Source: CAYRJD01 sp964424585
Lineage (GTDB): Bacteria > Actinomycetota > Acidimicrobiia > Acidimicrobiales > Poriferisodalaceae
Reading direction: 5' to 3'
Length of the DNA: 24,008 nucleotides
Assembly: GCA_964424585.1 (NCBI GenBank)
Contig: CAYRJD010000057.1
Location: 1 to 24,008, forward strand
The notes under the pieces: generated by a model
What the model saw: the letters and a program-made list of their open reading frames with translations, nothing else
Told to the model about the DNA's origin: nothing
Databases searched by the model: none
Part shown: in pieces, positions 15,100 through 22,747 of the stretch
How positions within the stretch are numbered: position 1 is the first letter of the stretch
How the letters are laid out: each line of letters begins with the position of its first letter
Program-made: the position numbers and the translations under genes

Positions 15100-15154
15100 C
15101 GACGGGCCCAGTAGCGACGGGCCCAGTAGCGACCGCCAGCTAGCGACGGCCAGC
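15097..15154. repeat. Short tandem repeats at the epimerase/nadE convergent junction
   Basis: Starting in the epimerase TAG stop, two exact 15-mers (TAGCGACGGGCCCAG at 15097 and 15112) are followed by two related 14-mers (TAGCGACCGCCAGC at 15127 and TAGCGACGGCCAGC at 15141), ending at the nadE stop. Each unit has a TAG. The array fills the whole gap between the convergent genes. Confidence 0.8.
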
Positions 15155-16998
15155 TAGCGGTAGCGGTTGGTGATCGGCAGACGTCGATCTTTGCCGAAGC
15201 TCTTTTCGCTGATGCGCGGCCCCAGCGGCGACTGGCGTCGCTTGAACTCCGCCGCGTCGACCATCGCTGCGACCTGATGCGCGAGCTGCTCCGACGCGCC
15301 GACCTGCTTGCCGAGCTGTTCGCCGAACTGGGCTAGCTCGGCGGCGGTGAGGTCTCCGCCGACATACGCGCTGACCAGCGGATCGAGCAGCTCGTACGGC
15401 GGCAGGCTTTGGTCGTCGCGCTGGTCGGGTGCCAACTCGGCCGACGGCGCCTTGGTCAGCGTCGAACTCGGAATCCACGGGCCGTCAGCCGCGGCGTTGC
15501 GCCAGCGGCACAGGTCGTACACCAACAGCTTCGGGCAGTCTTTGATGACCGCGTACGCGCCCGCCGTGTCGCCATAGAGCGTCGAGTAGCCGACCGACAG
15601 CTCGGTCTTGTTGCCGGTAGTCAGCACCAGCCAGCCGTACCGGTTTGACAGCGCCATCAGCAGCACGCCACGAATGCGGCTCTGGAGGTTTTGGTCGGTG
15701 AGGTCGACTGCCAGATCGCTCGACGATTCGCTTGACGACCGGCCCACCAGCTCGGCGCGCGCCGCTTCAAGCGTCGCATCGAGCGCGACGTGGGCGGGCT
15801 CGATCGGCATCTCCAGAAGCTCGATGCCGAGGTTGGTTGCCAACTCGCGCGCGTCGTCGAGCGAGTGAGCGCTGGAGTAGCGAGACGGCATCGCGACCGC
15901 GTGCGTGCGGGCCGAGCCGAGCGCGTCGCGCGCAATGGCGGTGACCAGCGCCGAGTCGACTCCGCCAGAGGTGGCGACCACCACGTCGGTGAAGCCGTTC
16001 TTCGTCGCGTAGTCGGCCGTGGCGAGCACCAGCGCGCCCCACACCTCTTCGAGCGGCTCCAGCAGCGGCGTGACTGGCGCTTCGCACGCGCGGCGTGTCG
16101 CGTAGCCAGCATCGCCATGCGCGTCGTCGCCCAGCGTTACCTCCACCACCTCAACCGCCTCGGCGAAGGCTGGCAGCCGAGCCAGCAGCTCGCCGCTCGC
16201 GCCGATCGCGACCGACCCGCCGTCGAACACCAGCTCGTCTTGGCCGCCGATGGCGTTTACGTATGCCACCGGACGGCGCGCCGCTCGCGCTTGAGCCGCC
16301 AGCACCGCCTCTCGGTCGGTCTGCTTTTTTCGCCTGAACGGCGAGCCGCTCAGGTTGACCAGCAGCTGCGCACCGGCCGCGACAGTCTCGCCGATGGGGC
16401 CTACGGGCGCGCTCGGTGGCTCACGCTCGGCGGCCCAGTGGCCCGCGTCTAGCGCGTCGGCGCCTTGCGGTTCGCCCCAGATGTCTTCGCAGATCGAGAT
16501 GCCAACCTCGACGCCGCCGACGTTCGCCAGCGGCGCGGGGCTGGTGCCAGCGATGAAGTAGCGCTGCTCGTCGAACACCGAGTAGTTGGGCAGCAGCCGT
16601 TTCGCGTAGCTGCCGACGATGCGGCCGTCGACGCAGATGGCCGCCGCGTTGTAGAGCCCGGCTGGCGCGCTCGCGCCGGACAGCCAGCCCGTTGGCGCGT
16701 CGACTACCTGCGGGTAGCCGACGATGGCGACGGCGCCGCGCGTGTTGCGGGCGACCTCGACGAGCGTCGCGTTGGCTGCGGCAACGAAGCCTCGTTTGAG
16801 CAGCAGGTCTTCGGGCGGGTAGCCGGTGATCGCCAGCTCGCTGAACACCACCACCTGCGCGCCGTTCGCGACAGCCCGCTCGTATGCGTCGACGATCTTC
16901 GCAGCGTTGCGATCGAGGTCGCCGACGCAGAAGTTGAGCTGCGCCAGCCCGACACGGACGGCTCTGGGTTGGCCTGCTATGAGTTGAACGCCTCGCAA
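15154..16998 (-). CDS. nadE: Glutamine-dependent NAD+ synthetase
   Basis: The protein of about 614 residues has two domains. The N-terminal nitrilase-type glutaminase carries the Glu-Lys-Cys triad in VFSELAITGYPPEDLL, SYAKRLLPNY and GISICEDIWG. The C-terminal ammonia-dependent synthetase has the PP-loop SGGVDS, then LTTGNKTELSVGYSTLYGD and KAPSAEL. It amidates deamido-NAD with glutamine-derived ammonia in the cytosol. The frame is open to a GTG at 17097, but that would lie 121 bases inside glnII with a tail unlike the family. The TTG at 16998 gives MRGVQLIAGQPRAVRVGLAQLNF split at the first strand and overlaps glnII by only 22 bases, so it is preferred. No strong Shine-Dalgarno is visible, so coupling to glnII is likely. 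Confidence 0.93.
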   Translation of the reverse strand: MRGVQLIAGQPRAVRVGLAQLNFCVGDLDRNAAKIVDAYERAVANGAQVVVFSELAITGYPPEDLLLKRGFVAAANATLVEVARNTRGAVAIVGYPQVVDAPTGWLSGASAPAGLYNAAAICVDGRIVGSYAKRLLPNYSVFDEQRYFIAGTSPAPLANVGGVEVGISICEDIWGEPQGADALDAGHWAAEREPPSAPVGPIGETVAAGAQLLVNLSGSPFRRKKQTDREAVLAAQARAARRPVAYVNAIGGQDELVFDGGSVAIGASGELLARLPAFAEAVEVVEVTLGDDAHGDAGYATRRACEAPVTPLLEPLEEVWGALVLATADYATKNGFTDVVVATSGGVDSALVTAIARDALGSARTHAVAMPSRYSSAHSLDDARELATNLGIELLEMPIEPAHVALDATLEAARAELVGRSSSESSSDLAVDLTDQNLQSRIRGVLLMALSNRYGWLVLTTGNKTELSVGYSTLYGDTAGAYAVIKDCPKLLVYDLCRWRNAAADGPWIPSSTLTKAPSAELAPDQRDDQSLPPYELLDPLVSAYVGGDLTAAELAQFGEQLGKQVGASEQLAHQVAAMVDAAEFKRRQSPLGPRISEKSFGKDRRLPITNRYR

Positions 16999-18008
16999 AT
17001 CGTGTTGGTGAGCAGCGTCGCCACCACGTACGGGTCGGCGTTCGCGTTCGGCCGGCGGTCTTCGATGTAGCCGCGCTTCTCTCGTTCGACCTGCCACGGA
17101 ATGCGTACCGAAGCGCCGCGGTCAGACACCCCGTAGCTGAACGTGTCGAACCGCTGGGTCTCGTGGTGACCGGTGAGGCGCTCTTCGATCAGGTCGCCGT
17201 AGCCAGCGATGTGCTGCTCGGGTTTGCCAGCGGCGCCGAGCGCCTCCGCCGCGCGCACGACGTAGTCGTACGCGGCGGCTCCCTCGCGCATCTCCTTAGT
17301 GGAGACGTTGGTGTGCATGCCCGCGCCGTTCCAGTCGCCCTTCATCGGCTTGGCGGCGAAGCTGATGTCGATCTCGTGCTCTTCGCCCGCGCGCTGCAGC
17401 AAGTAGCGGGCTACCCACAGCTGATCCGCGACGGCGAGGGTGCCGAGCGGGCCGATCTGAAACTCCCACTGGCCGGGCATGACCTCGGCGTTGGTGCCGG
17501 CGATGGACAGGCCAGCTTCTAGGCACCAGGTGGTGTGCATCTCGACGACCTCACGTCCGTGCACCTTCGCCGACCCGACGCCGCAGTAGTAGGGGCCTTG
17601 CGCTTCGGGGAAGCCGCCGATGGGAAAGCCCGCGGGCCACTTCGAGCCCGGATTGAGCATCGTGTACTCTTGCTCGAGTCCGAACCAGATCTCGTGCGGG
17701 CTGCCGTAGCGCTCCCATGCTTGCGTCGCGGCGGCGCGGTGGTTGGTCGGGTGCGGCGACATGTCTTCGGGGATCAGCGTCTCGCAGAGGACGAGCACGT
17801 TCTCGCCGCCTCTAATCGGGTCGGGGCAGGTGAACACCGGCTTGAGCACGATGTCTGAGTTGTCGCCGGTGGCTTGGTTGGTGCTCGACCCGTCGAAGCC
17901 CCAGATAGAGGGTTCGGTCTGGTTGGACGAGAGAATGCGGGTCTTGGATCGCAGCTCGTTGGTTGGCTCGGCTCCGTCGATCCAGAGATACTCGGCTCGG
18001 TAAGGCAC
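16977..18008 (-). CDS. glnII: Type II glutamine synthetase (GSII)
   Basis: This 343-residue protein has the length and motifs of eukaryotic-type GSII: YLWIDG near the start, WGFDGSSTNQATGDNSD (36-52), EIWFGLEQEYTML, PYYCGVG, NAEVMPGQWEFQ, KPMKGDWNGAGMHTN and SVRIPWQVEREKRGYIEDRRP (cited in part). It condenses glutamate and ammonia to glutamine with ATP. The GTG at 18008 is chosen for its AAGGAG 8 bases upstream and the exact GSII N-terminus. nadE overlaps its end, which pairs a glutamine producer with a glutamine consumer. It diverges from a GSI-type gene across a region with 11-bp direct repeats likely to control nitrogen response. Confidence 0.95.
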   Translation of the reverse strand: MPYRAEYLWIDGAEPTNELRSKTRILSSNQTEPSIWGFDGSSTNQATGDNSDIVLKPVFTCPDPIRGGENVLVLCETLIPEDMSPHPTNHRAAATQAWERYGSPHEIWFGLEQEYTMLNPGSKWPAGFPIGGFPEAQGPYYCGVGSAKVHGREVVEMHTTWCLEAGLSIAGTNAEVMPGQWEFQIGPLGTLAVADQLWVARYLLQRAGEEHEIDISFAAKPMKGDWNGAGMHTNVSTKEMREGAAAYDYVVRAAEALGAAGKPEQHIAGYGDLIEERLTGHHETQRFDTFSYGVSDRGASVRIPWQVEREKRGYIEDRRPNANADPYVVATLLTNTICEAFNS

Positions 18009-18063
18009 TGTGTTTGCTCCTTGTTGTGGTGGATGGTGTGCCTGCGCAGGCTGCCGGGCCGCT

Positions 18064-18131
18064 GTTTCACGCCAGTTGCCCGAATGTGAACGCATTGTGA
18101 ACACTGCTGGCTGGCTGCTTGGCAGTGAAAT
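18064..18131. promoter_or_regulatory. Divergent glnII/glnA control region with PHO-box/GlnR-like direct repeats
   Basis: Two GTGAAC copies (18086-18091 and 18097-18102) are exactly 11 bp apart. On the glnII strand they read GTTCAC with 11-bp periodicity, the form of the actinobacterial PHO box and of OmpR-family tandem sites. Related half-sites flank them: GTTTCAC at 18064-18070 and GTGAAAT at 18125-18131. In streptomycetes GlnR and PhoP both bind the glnA and glnII promoters at sites of this kind. The regulator encoded at 19470 is one candidate to bind here. Confidence 0.55.
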
Positions 18132-18186
18132 CTAGCGGTGAGACTGGGCGTCTCGCCCATCGCCGCCTCTCTTTGGAGCTACGACC

Positions 18187-19470
18187 ATGGAACGTCCGCA
18201 CGACTACGTGCTGCACCAAGTTCAAGAGCGAGGCGTGACGCTCGTGCGACTTTGGTTTACCGACGTGGTCGGGCAGCTCAAGTCGTTCGCGATTTCGCCG
18301 GTCGATCTCGAGCAGGCGTTCGAGGCGGGGATGGTGTTTGACGGCTCGTCGATTGAGGGGTTCAGCCGTCACGCCGAAGAAGACATGCTGGCGCGCCCCG
18401 ACCCGACGACGTTCGAGCTGACCCGCTGGATGGGCCACGAGTCGACGTCGGCTCGGATGTTCTGCGACATTCACAACGCAAACGGCACGCCGTTCGACGG
18501 CGATCCGCGCGGCGTGCTGCGGCGGGTGCTGAGGGGTGCCGCCGCGGACGGGTTCACGTGCCACACCGCGCCCGAGCTTGAGTACTTCGTGTTCGACGCG
18601 CACCGGACGCCCGGGTCGCCGCCGACGCCGCTCGACGGCGGCAGCTACTTCGACCTCACCGCCACCGACCTCGCGAGCGAGATCCGTCAGCGCACGCTCA
18701 GCGCGCTCGAAGCGATGAGCATTCCGGTGGAGTACGCGTTTCACGAAGACTCGCCGAGCCAGCACGAGATCGATCTGCGGCCCGACGATGCGCTGACGAT
18801 GGCCGACAGCATCATGACGTTCCGGCTGATCGTGCGAGAGGTCGCGCTCGAACGGGGCGCGCACGCCACGTTCATGCCAAAACCGCTGGCCGGCGTGCAG
18901 GGCTCGGGCATGCACACGCACCTGACCCTCTATAGGGACGACGTGAGCGCGCTGGGCGACCCGGGGGCGCCGCACGGGCTGTCTGATGTGGGGCGAGCGT
19001 TTATCGGCGGGCTGCTCGCGCACGCGCCGGAGATCACCGCCGTGACGAACCAGTGGGTGAACAGCTACAAGCGGCTGGCCGATGGCTACGAAGCGCCGAA
19101 GGATGTGTCGTGGGCGAGCCACGACCGAGCGGCGCTGGTGCGAGTGCCGACCGCCCGTCGCGGCGGCACCGACGATCTGCGCATCGAGTATCGGGCGCCC
19201 GACCCGGCGTGCAACCCGTATTTGGCGTTCGCGGTGATGCTGGCGGCGGGCCTCGCGGGCGTCGCCGGCGACTACCCGTTGGCCGCTGGCGGCCGGTTGC
19301 CGTCGACGTTGGCGGAGGCGCTTGATGAGATGGAGGCGGGGTCGCTGGTGCGTGAGACGCTGGGTGAGCACCTGTTCAGCTGGCTGGTGCGCAACAAGCG
19401 TCAAGAGTGGCAGCGTCACCAGCAGCAGGTGAGCGAGTTTGAACTCGAGCAGTACTACACGCGGCTGTGA
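18187..19470 (+). CDS. glnA: Type I glutamine synthetase (GlnA family)
   Basis: The 427-residue protein has GSI landmarks: GQLKSFAISP, MVFDGSSIEGF (49-59), APELEYFVFD, HEDSPSQHEIDLRPDDAL, FMPKPLAGVQGSGMHTHLTLY, NSYKRLADGYEAPKDVSW (Tyr/Arg ATP region) and RIEYRAPDPACNPYLAFA. It most resembles short GlnA2-type enzymes rather than adenylylated GlnA1; I see no clear Asn-Leu-Tyr adenylylation loop. The ATG follows a GGAG about 9 bases upstream. The stop overlaps the regulator gene start. A gamma-glutamyl ligase of the GlnA3/4 type is possible, but the conserved ammonia/glutamate-site blocks favour a GS. Confidence 0.92.
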   Translation: MERPHDYVLHQVQERGVTLVRLWFTDVVGQLKSFAISPVDLEQAFEAGMVFDGSSIEGFSRHAEEDMLARPDPTTFELTRWMGHESTSARMFCDIHNANGTPFDGDPRGVLRRVLRGAAADGFTCHTAPELEYFVFDAHRTPGSPPTPLDGGSYFDLTATDLASEIRQRTLSALEAMSIPVEYAFHEDSPSQHEIDLRPDDALTMADSIMTFRLIVREVALERGAHATFMPKPLAGVQGSGMHTHLTLYRDDVSALGDPGAPHGLSDVGRAFIGGLLAHAPEITAVTNQWVNSYKRLADGYEAPKDVSWASHDRAALVRVPTARRGGTDDLRIEYRAPDPACNPYLAFAVMLAAGLAGVAGDYPLAAGGRLPSTLAEALDEMEAGSLVRETLGEHLFSWLVRNKRQEWQRHQQQVSEFELEQYYTRL

Positions 19471-20174
19471 TGCCTGAGCGCGTCGGGGGTGCTGCGGGTG
19501 CCAGCCGCGCCGTCGCGTTGTGGTGCGGGCGCGGCGCTAGCGGTGTGCCCGAGCTTGCTCGCGCGCTCGACGAGCTGGGGTGTGAGCGCGTGGTGTTGAC
19601 GTCACCCGACGACGTGGCGGCGACGTCGAAGCGCTACGACTTGGTCGGCGCGGTGCTGTGGTTGGGCGACGACGAGCCCGGCGCGTGGGCGGTAGTTGAA
19701 GCGCTGCGCGAGGCGCCGGCGACTCCGGTGCGCACGGTGGTGGTGGCGACCGAGGCGCAGCTCGCGCGCCTGGCTGCGCGGCGCGGCACGTTCGACGACT
19801 TTTGCTGCGAGCCGTGGTCGGTAGATGAGCTGGTGGTCAGGCTCGCGCTGACCTCGGCGGCGCCAGATGAGGTGGTGAGCTACGGGCCGCTGCGCATCAA
19901 TCCTGACACGTATGAGGCTGTCATCGACGACCGCCCGCTCGATCTCACCTACATGCAGTATCGGCTGTTGCATCATCTGGCGTCGCACCCGGGGAGGGTG
20001 TTCACCCGTGAGGTGTTGCTGAGCGAGGTGTGGGGCTATGAGTACTTCGGCGGCGCGCGCACGGTCGACGTTCACATCCGCCGCTTGCGCGCGAAGCTGG
20101 GCGAAGAGCACGCCGACCTGATTCAGACCGTGCGCAGCGTCGGCTACCGCTTCGGCCGGCGACAGTGGCGCTAG
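19470..20174 (+). CDS. OmpR-family winged-helix regulator with a degenerate receiver domain (GlnR-like)
   Basis: The 234-residue protein has a C-terminal winged helix (about 130-230: LDLTYMQYRLLHHL, HPGRVFTREVLLSEVWGYEYF, RTVDVHIRRLRAKLGEE, IQTVRSVGYRFG). The N-terminal 120 residues have receiver-like spacing, but the phospho-acceptor Asp aligns with Val in DLVGAVLWLG and the conserved Lys of KPF is Glu in CEPWSVDEL. It should therefore not be controlled by phosphorylation, as for GlnR-type orphan regulators. It starts at ATG 19470, overlapping the glnA TGA as TGATG (a GTG at 19467 is also possible). Co-transcription with glnA suggests a nitrogen regulator. The specific name glnR is inference. 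Confidence 0.85.
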   Translation: MPERVGGAAGASRAVALWCGRGASGVPELARALDELGCERVVLTSPDDVAATSKRYDLVGAVLWLGDDEPGAWAVVEALREAPATPVRTVVVATEAQLARLAARRGTFDDFCCEPWSVDELVVRLALTSAAPDEVVSYGPLRINPDTYEAVIDDRPLDLTYMQYRLLHHLASHPGRVFTREVLLSEVWGYEYFGGARTVDVHIRRLRAKLGEEHADLIQTVRSVGYRFGRRQWR

Positions 20175-20326
20175 CGGTTGGTTTCGAGCAGGCTCGAGCC
20201 TTCGTGGCGGCGGGCTGCGTCGTCGTTGAGCAGCTTGCCGAGCGTCGCGGCGACGGCTGCGAGCGAGATCGTGATGATGAACGGGCTGACTAGCAGCACG
20301 ATCGCGAGGATGATGGCTCCGGCCAC
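20171..20326 (-). CDS. Putative 51-residue single-pass membrane protein
   Basis: A short frame begins with GTG at 20326 (an in-frame TAG lies just upstream) and reads VAGAIILAIVLLVSPFIITI, then SLAAVAATLGKLLNDDAARR and an 11-residue tail HEGSSLLETNR. That is one long hydrophobic helix followed by a charged tail. It starts 21 bp after the RidA stop on the same strand and overlaps the convergent regulator stop by 3 bases. I do not recognise the family. The coherent hydrophobic-then-charged composition argues for real coding. Confidence 0.5.
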   Translation of the reverse strand: MAGAIILAIVLLVSPFIITISLAAVAATLGKLLNDDAARRHEGSSLLETNR

Positions 20327-20346
20327 GACGTCAATCTAGGGGCGCG

Positions 20347-20706
20347 CTAGCGGCGAGCGAAGCCTTCGATCTCTACCAGCGCGCCGAGCGGCAATCCGGC
20401 GACGGCGATGGCGGAGCGAGCGGGACGATGCTCGCCGAAGAAGTTTGCGTACGCGGTGTTGACGGTCGCGAAGTCGGCGATGTCGGTCATGAAGACGGTG
20501 CACTTGGCGACGTCGGTGATCGTGAGGCCGTTGTCGGCGAGCACCGACGCAAAGTTCGTTAGGCACTGAGTCGTTTGCGCCGTGACCGTCGAGGCGTGAT
20601 CGTCGCCGGTCACGAGCTGGCCGTCTGCCAGCCCGATCTGACCAGAGACGAACAACAGATCACCAGCAACCGCGCTGGCCGAGTAATGCGCAACAGGCTT
20701 CGACAC
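20347..20706 (-). CDS. ridA: RidA family (YjgF/UK114) enamine/imine deaminase
   Basis: The 119-residue protein has the RidA fold markers: LLFVSGQIGLADG, TTQCLTNFASVLADNGLTITDVAKCTVFMTDI (cited in part) and RPARSAIAVAGLPLGALVEIEGFA, including the active-site Arg. RidA hydrolyses reactive enamines/imines such as 2-aminoacrylate made by PLP enzymes. The GTG at 20706 is chosen because it gives the standard length and start (MSKPVAHYS). A TAGGGT box 7 bases upstream fits a leaderless transcript. Confidence 0.93.
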   Translation of the reverse strand: MSKPVAHYSASAVAGDLLFVSGQIGLADGQLVTGDDHASTVTAQTTQCLTNFASVLADNGLTITDVAKCTVFMTDIADFATVNTAYANFFGEHRPARSAIAVAGLPLGALVEIEGFARR

Positions 20707-20713
20707 AACACCA

Positions 20714-20719
20714 ACCCTA
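20714..20719 (-). promoter_or_regulatory. Possible leaderless -10 box for ridA
   Basis: TAGGGT on the minus strand ends 7 bases before the GTG start of ridA, and no Shine-Dalgarno lies in between. No clear -35 was identified. Confidence 0.35.
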
Positions 20720-20818
20720 CTCGCTGCGACAGCAGCTTCGCTCCGTCTCTGAGACCGGCGGACTCGACCCACGGGTTGAAGAGGTGCGTCTGGCCGCGCA
20801 GCGCAGTGGAGACGTCGG

Positions 20819-21382
20819 TGGAGCATTACCAGTAGCGCGCTCGTCTTGCAGTTGTCGCGCAACGATTCTCGTTACACCGACACGATCGCGATTACCGCAA
20901 TCTGACTGCAGCCGCGCGCCTTGACAGACCGCAAAGCCGGTGGAGCCCGCAGACGGCGACCTCGCGTCAAGCACGCTCTCCGCGAGTCGTGGCGACGCAC
21001 TTCAGCCCTGACATGCCATCCTGCGCATTCGTCGCCGCGACACGCCCCGGGGGGTGCATGCAGGTCCGGGCAACAGGTGTCGGACCGCTGGACACCGACG
21101 CCATTGGCGATGGCGTTCGTTGGGAGGAAACAGCGGCGTGTCGAGGCGGTCGCGCACTGTCGCAGCCAGCCGGTTGCCCCGGGTCAGTACTCGCTCTTGG
21201 ACTCGCAGCAGCCGGTCGACGGCGTCGCCGTCGCCTCACAGGGCAACCGCGACGCTGACGGCCGCCGAGAGCGTTCCGATCAGACAAGGGTGCGTCTCGT
21301 GGCAAGATCTCTTCTGTTCGTCCGGCGTGACTTGCCCCTACCGCATCGGCCCGCACCACGTCGAAGTAGCTGCTTCGGCTGA
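20819..21382 (+). pseudogene. Decayed cell-wall-binding-repeat (PF04122-like) gene remnant
   Basis: This stretch between ridA and the low-GC genes holds no intact gene, but one frame preserves two recognisable pieces. At 20861-20902 it reads NDSRYTDTIAITAI, like the RYATAxxxA motif of cell-wall-binding repeats, then an in-frame TGA. At 21143-21235 it reads EAVAHCRSQPVAPGQYSLLD followed by a QPVDGVAVA segment, matching about 25 of 31 residues (about 82% DNA identity by hand count) of the intact protein at 23695-23787. The sequence between and after these pieces resembles nothing. The first match is weaker than the second. Confidence 0.6.
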
Positions 21383-21411
21383 AGATCAACTGAGGCCTGC
21401 GTCATTGAGCG

Positions 21412-21984
21412 TTAGGTAGCGAGACCCATTGCGATAAGTTCGTCTCTGTCCTCCTCTGACACACGGGACAGCAAGAGTTGAAGTTTGCGCCTCAAGTACA
21501 TTCTATATTCTGCTGTCATGCGCTGCACTCGCAGGGGCAGTAATGCGTCTACGTTACCGCTAACGGACATTGGAATCAATAGATTAGCGACCCAAGCGAC
21601 CGATGAGCGTTCTGCATGCAGCAACCCGCTGTCGGTTGGCAAAAGGAGGTAGTCCTTCAACTGGTAGTTGGAACCTGAATCATCTTTTGGCAGGTTGAAC
21701 GGGTCCACATGGCGCACGGAATGAAGATATGACTTGAACGATGAACTAGGTTGTGCCTGCACAACGGGAGCAATAGTAATGCTGCGAACGTTGTTACGAC
21801 CGTGCGCGTTGGTACAACAGTGCGACAATACGAGTACCAGAGAATTGTCAAAATCAGCAGTTACATTCGTCTCATCGACTCCGTTTGTTAGGTTAGTGTG
21901 TACAAAGCGCAGTCTTGCATCTCGTAAATCAAGCAAGTCACCTTGTCTAATGTCTGCGTCGTCATCAGGAATGTCGGTCCACAT
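21412..21984 (-). CDS. Uncharacterised 190-residue protein in a low-GC island
   Basis: The ATG at 21984 is preceded by GAGAGG. The N-terminus reads MWTDIPDDDADIRQGDLLDL, and the middle has SLVLVLSHCCTNAHGRNNVRSITIAPVV (cited as LVLVLSHCC and RSITIAPVV). The RQGD...LSxxC...xAP arrangement reminds me of uncharacterised proteins with an LSQxCDI-type motif, but I cannot name a family. The C-terminus is helical and basic (YRMYLRRKLQLLLSRV), and there is no signal peptide. Sampled lines are about 47% GC, far below the neighbours, which indicates horizontal origin. It follows the 22004-22492 gene by 19 bp on the same strand. Confidence 0.7.
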   Translation of the reverse strand: MWTDIPDDDADIRQGDLLDLRDARLRFVHTNLTNGVDETNVTADFDNSLVLVLSHCCTNAHGRNNVRSITIAPVVQAQPSSSFKSYLHSVRHVDPFNLPKDDSGSNYQLKDYLLLPTDSGLLHAERSSVAWVANLLIPMSVSGNVDALLPLRVQRMTAEYRMYLRRKLQLLLSRVSEEDRDELIAMGLAT

Positions 21985-22003
21985 CGTTGCCTCTCAAAGC
22001 AAG

Positions 22004-22492
22004 CTAAGACGTAGTTGTGACAGTGGTGCTCTGCTTGATATCGAGAAGCATGGGATCGGATTCGTTAGTCTCAAAAGCAAGCGAGGAGATCTTCTTCATG
22101 TCATCAAGCCCAGAAATCTCCGCAATATTGACGAGCAGCGGGTCGTCTTCGTCAGGCGAAACAGCTGGCTGCAGCTCTTGTGTGATGGGTGTCGCATCCG
22201 TGTCTAAGTTCGGCAACGGGTTCTGATCGTGCGACTCCGACGAGCGAAGCACGGCTATCACCAACGGATCCGCGAGAGCGGCACGCAGGGTCTCACAGGT
22301 CTGCGACGCGGAGAGCAGCAGCAGCGTGCGCGCTAGGAGCGCGACCTCTTCGTCGCCGCAGTCGTCAATGATGAGATGACGGCGAAGGGCAGCAGCCAGC
22401 CGCGCTTCCCGGGAATCGTGTGAGACGGCTGTCTGCGGCTCACGTTCTGCGTGAGCGGGCTCGTTGGCGGAGTGCTGCAGGACGGGCGACAT
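22004..22492 (-). CDS. Uncharacterised 162-residue acidic protein in a low-GC island
   Basis: The ATG at 22492 is preceded by AAGGGA at a good distance; the frame could extend to a TTG at 22501. The N-terminal half is helical (REARLAAALRRHLIIDD, EEVALLARTLLLLSAS). The C-terminal half is acidic, with an internal echo: DDPLLVNIAEI and SDPMLLDIKQS. There is no recognisable enzyme motif, signal or membrane span. GC content falls from the start of the gene toward its end. It is probably first in a two-gene operon with the 190-residue protein, so the two may act together. Function is unknown. Confidence 0.65.
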   Translation of the reverse strand: MSPVLQHSANEPAHAEREPQTAVSHDSREARLAAALRRHLIIDDCGDEEVALLARTLLLLSASQTCETLRAALADPLVIAVLRSSESHDQNPLPNLDTDATPITQELQPAVSPDEDDPLLVNIAEISGLDDMKKISSLAFETNESDPMLLDIKQSTTVTTTS

Positions 22493-22648
22493 GAGTTGCA
22501 ATCCCTTCGGCTAGTTGACCCCACGCAGGCTAACGGGTCGGAGGTGCGCCGCGGCCACCTGTCTCAGGCTTCAAACGTGCAGCGTGCCGACGCGGCGTCA
22601 GCGGGGAATTCGGTGTCATAGCGCCTCCCCGTGTCGGCTACGGGCCAG

Positions 22649-22669
22649 GCGGCAGGCGAGGCCTGCCGC
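22649..22669. repeat. Perfect GC-rich hairpin upstream of the cell-wall-binding gene
   Basis: GCGGCAGGC and GCCTGCCGC are perfect 9-bp arms with loop GAG. There is no T-run on either side. It lies in the 263-bp interval between the low-GC gene start and the cell-wall-binding gene, where I see no other gene. Confidence 0.7.
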
Positions 22670-22741
22670 AAGCACCCCGCCAGAGACCGCGCAGCGTGCC
22701 TGTAGACGTGTCGGCCAGCACTCGACTCGTCGTGGGCTGGG

Positions 22742-22747
22742 TAGGTT
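22742..22747 (+). promoter_or_regulatory. Possible leaderless -10 box for the cell-wall-binding gene
   Basis: TAGGTT lies 8 bases before the ATG at 22756 with no Shine-Dalgarno between, matching the spacing seen at several other genes in the window. Confidence 0.35.

Noticed and set aside
16999..17097. N-terminal extension of nadE to GTG 17097
   Set aside because: It lies wholly inside glnII, adds an Arg-rich segment unlike NAD synthetases and has no Shine-Dalgarno. The TTG at 16998 fits better.
18067..19419. 450-codon minus-strand ORF opposite glnA
   Set aside because: It is an antisense shadow rich in Arg/His/Val. The plus strand has complete GSI motifs.
20903..20905. In-frame TGA in the cell-wall-binding remnant as a selenocysteine codon, given selC nearby
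   Set aside because: The flanking sequence is decayed and no Cys homologue aligns there. A simple nonsense mutation is more likely.
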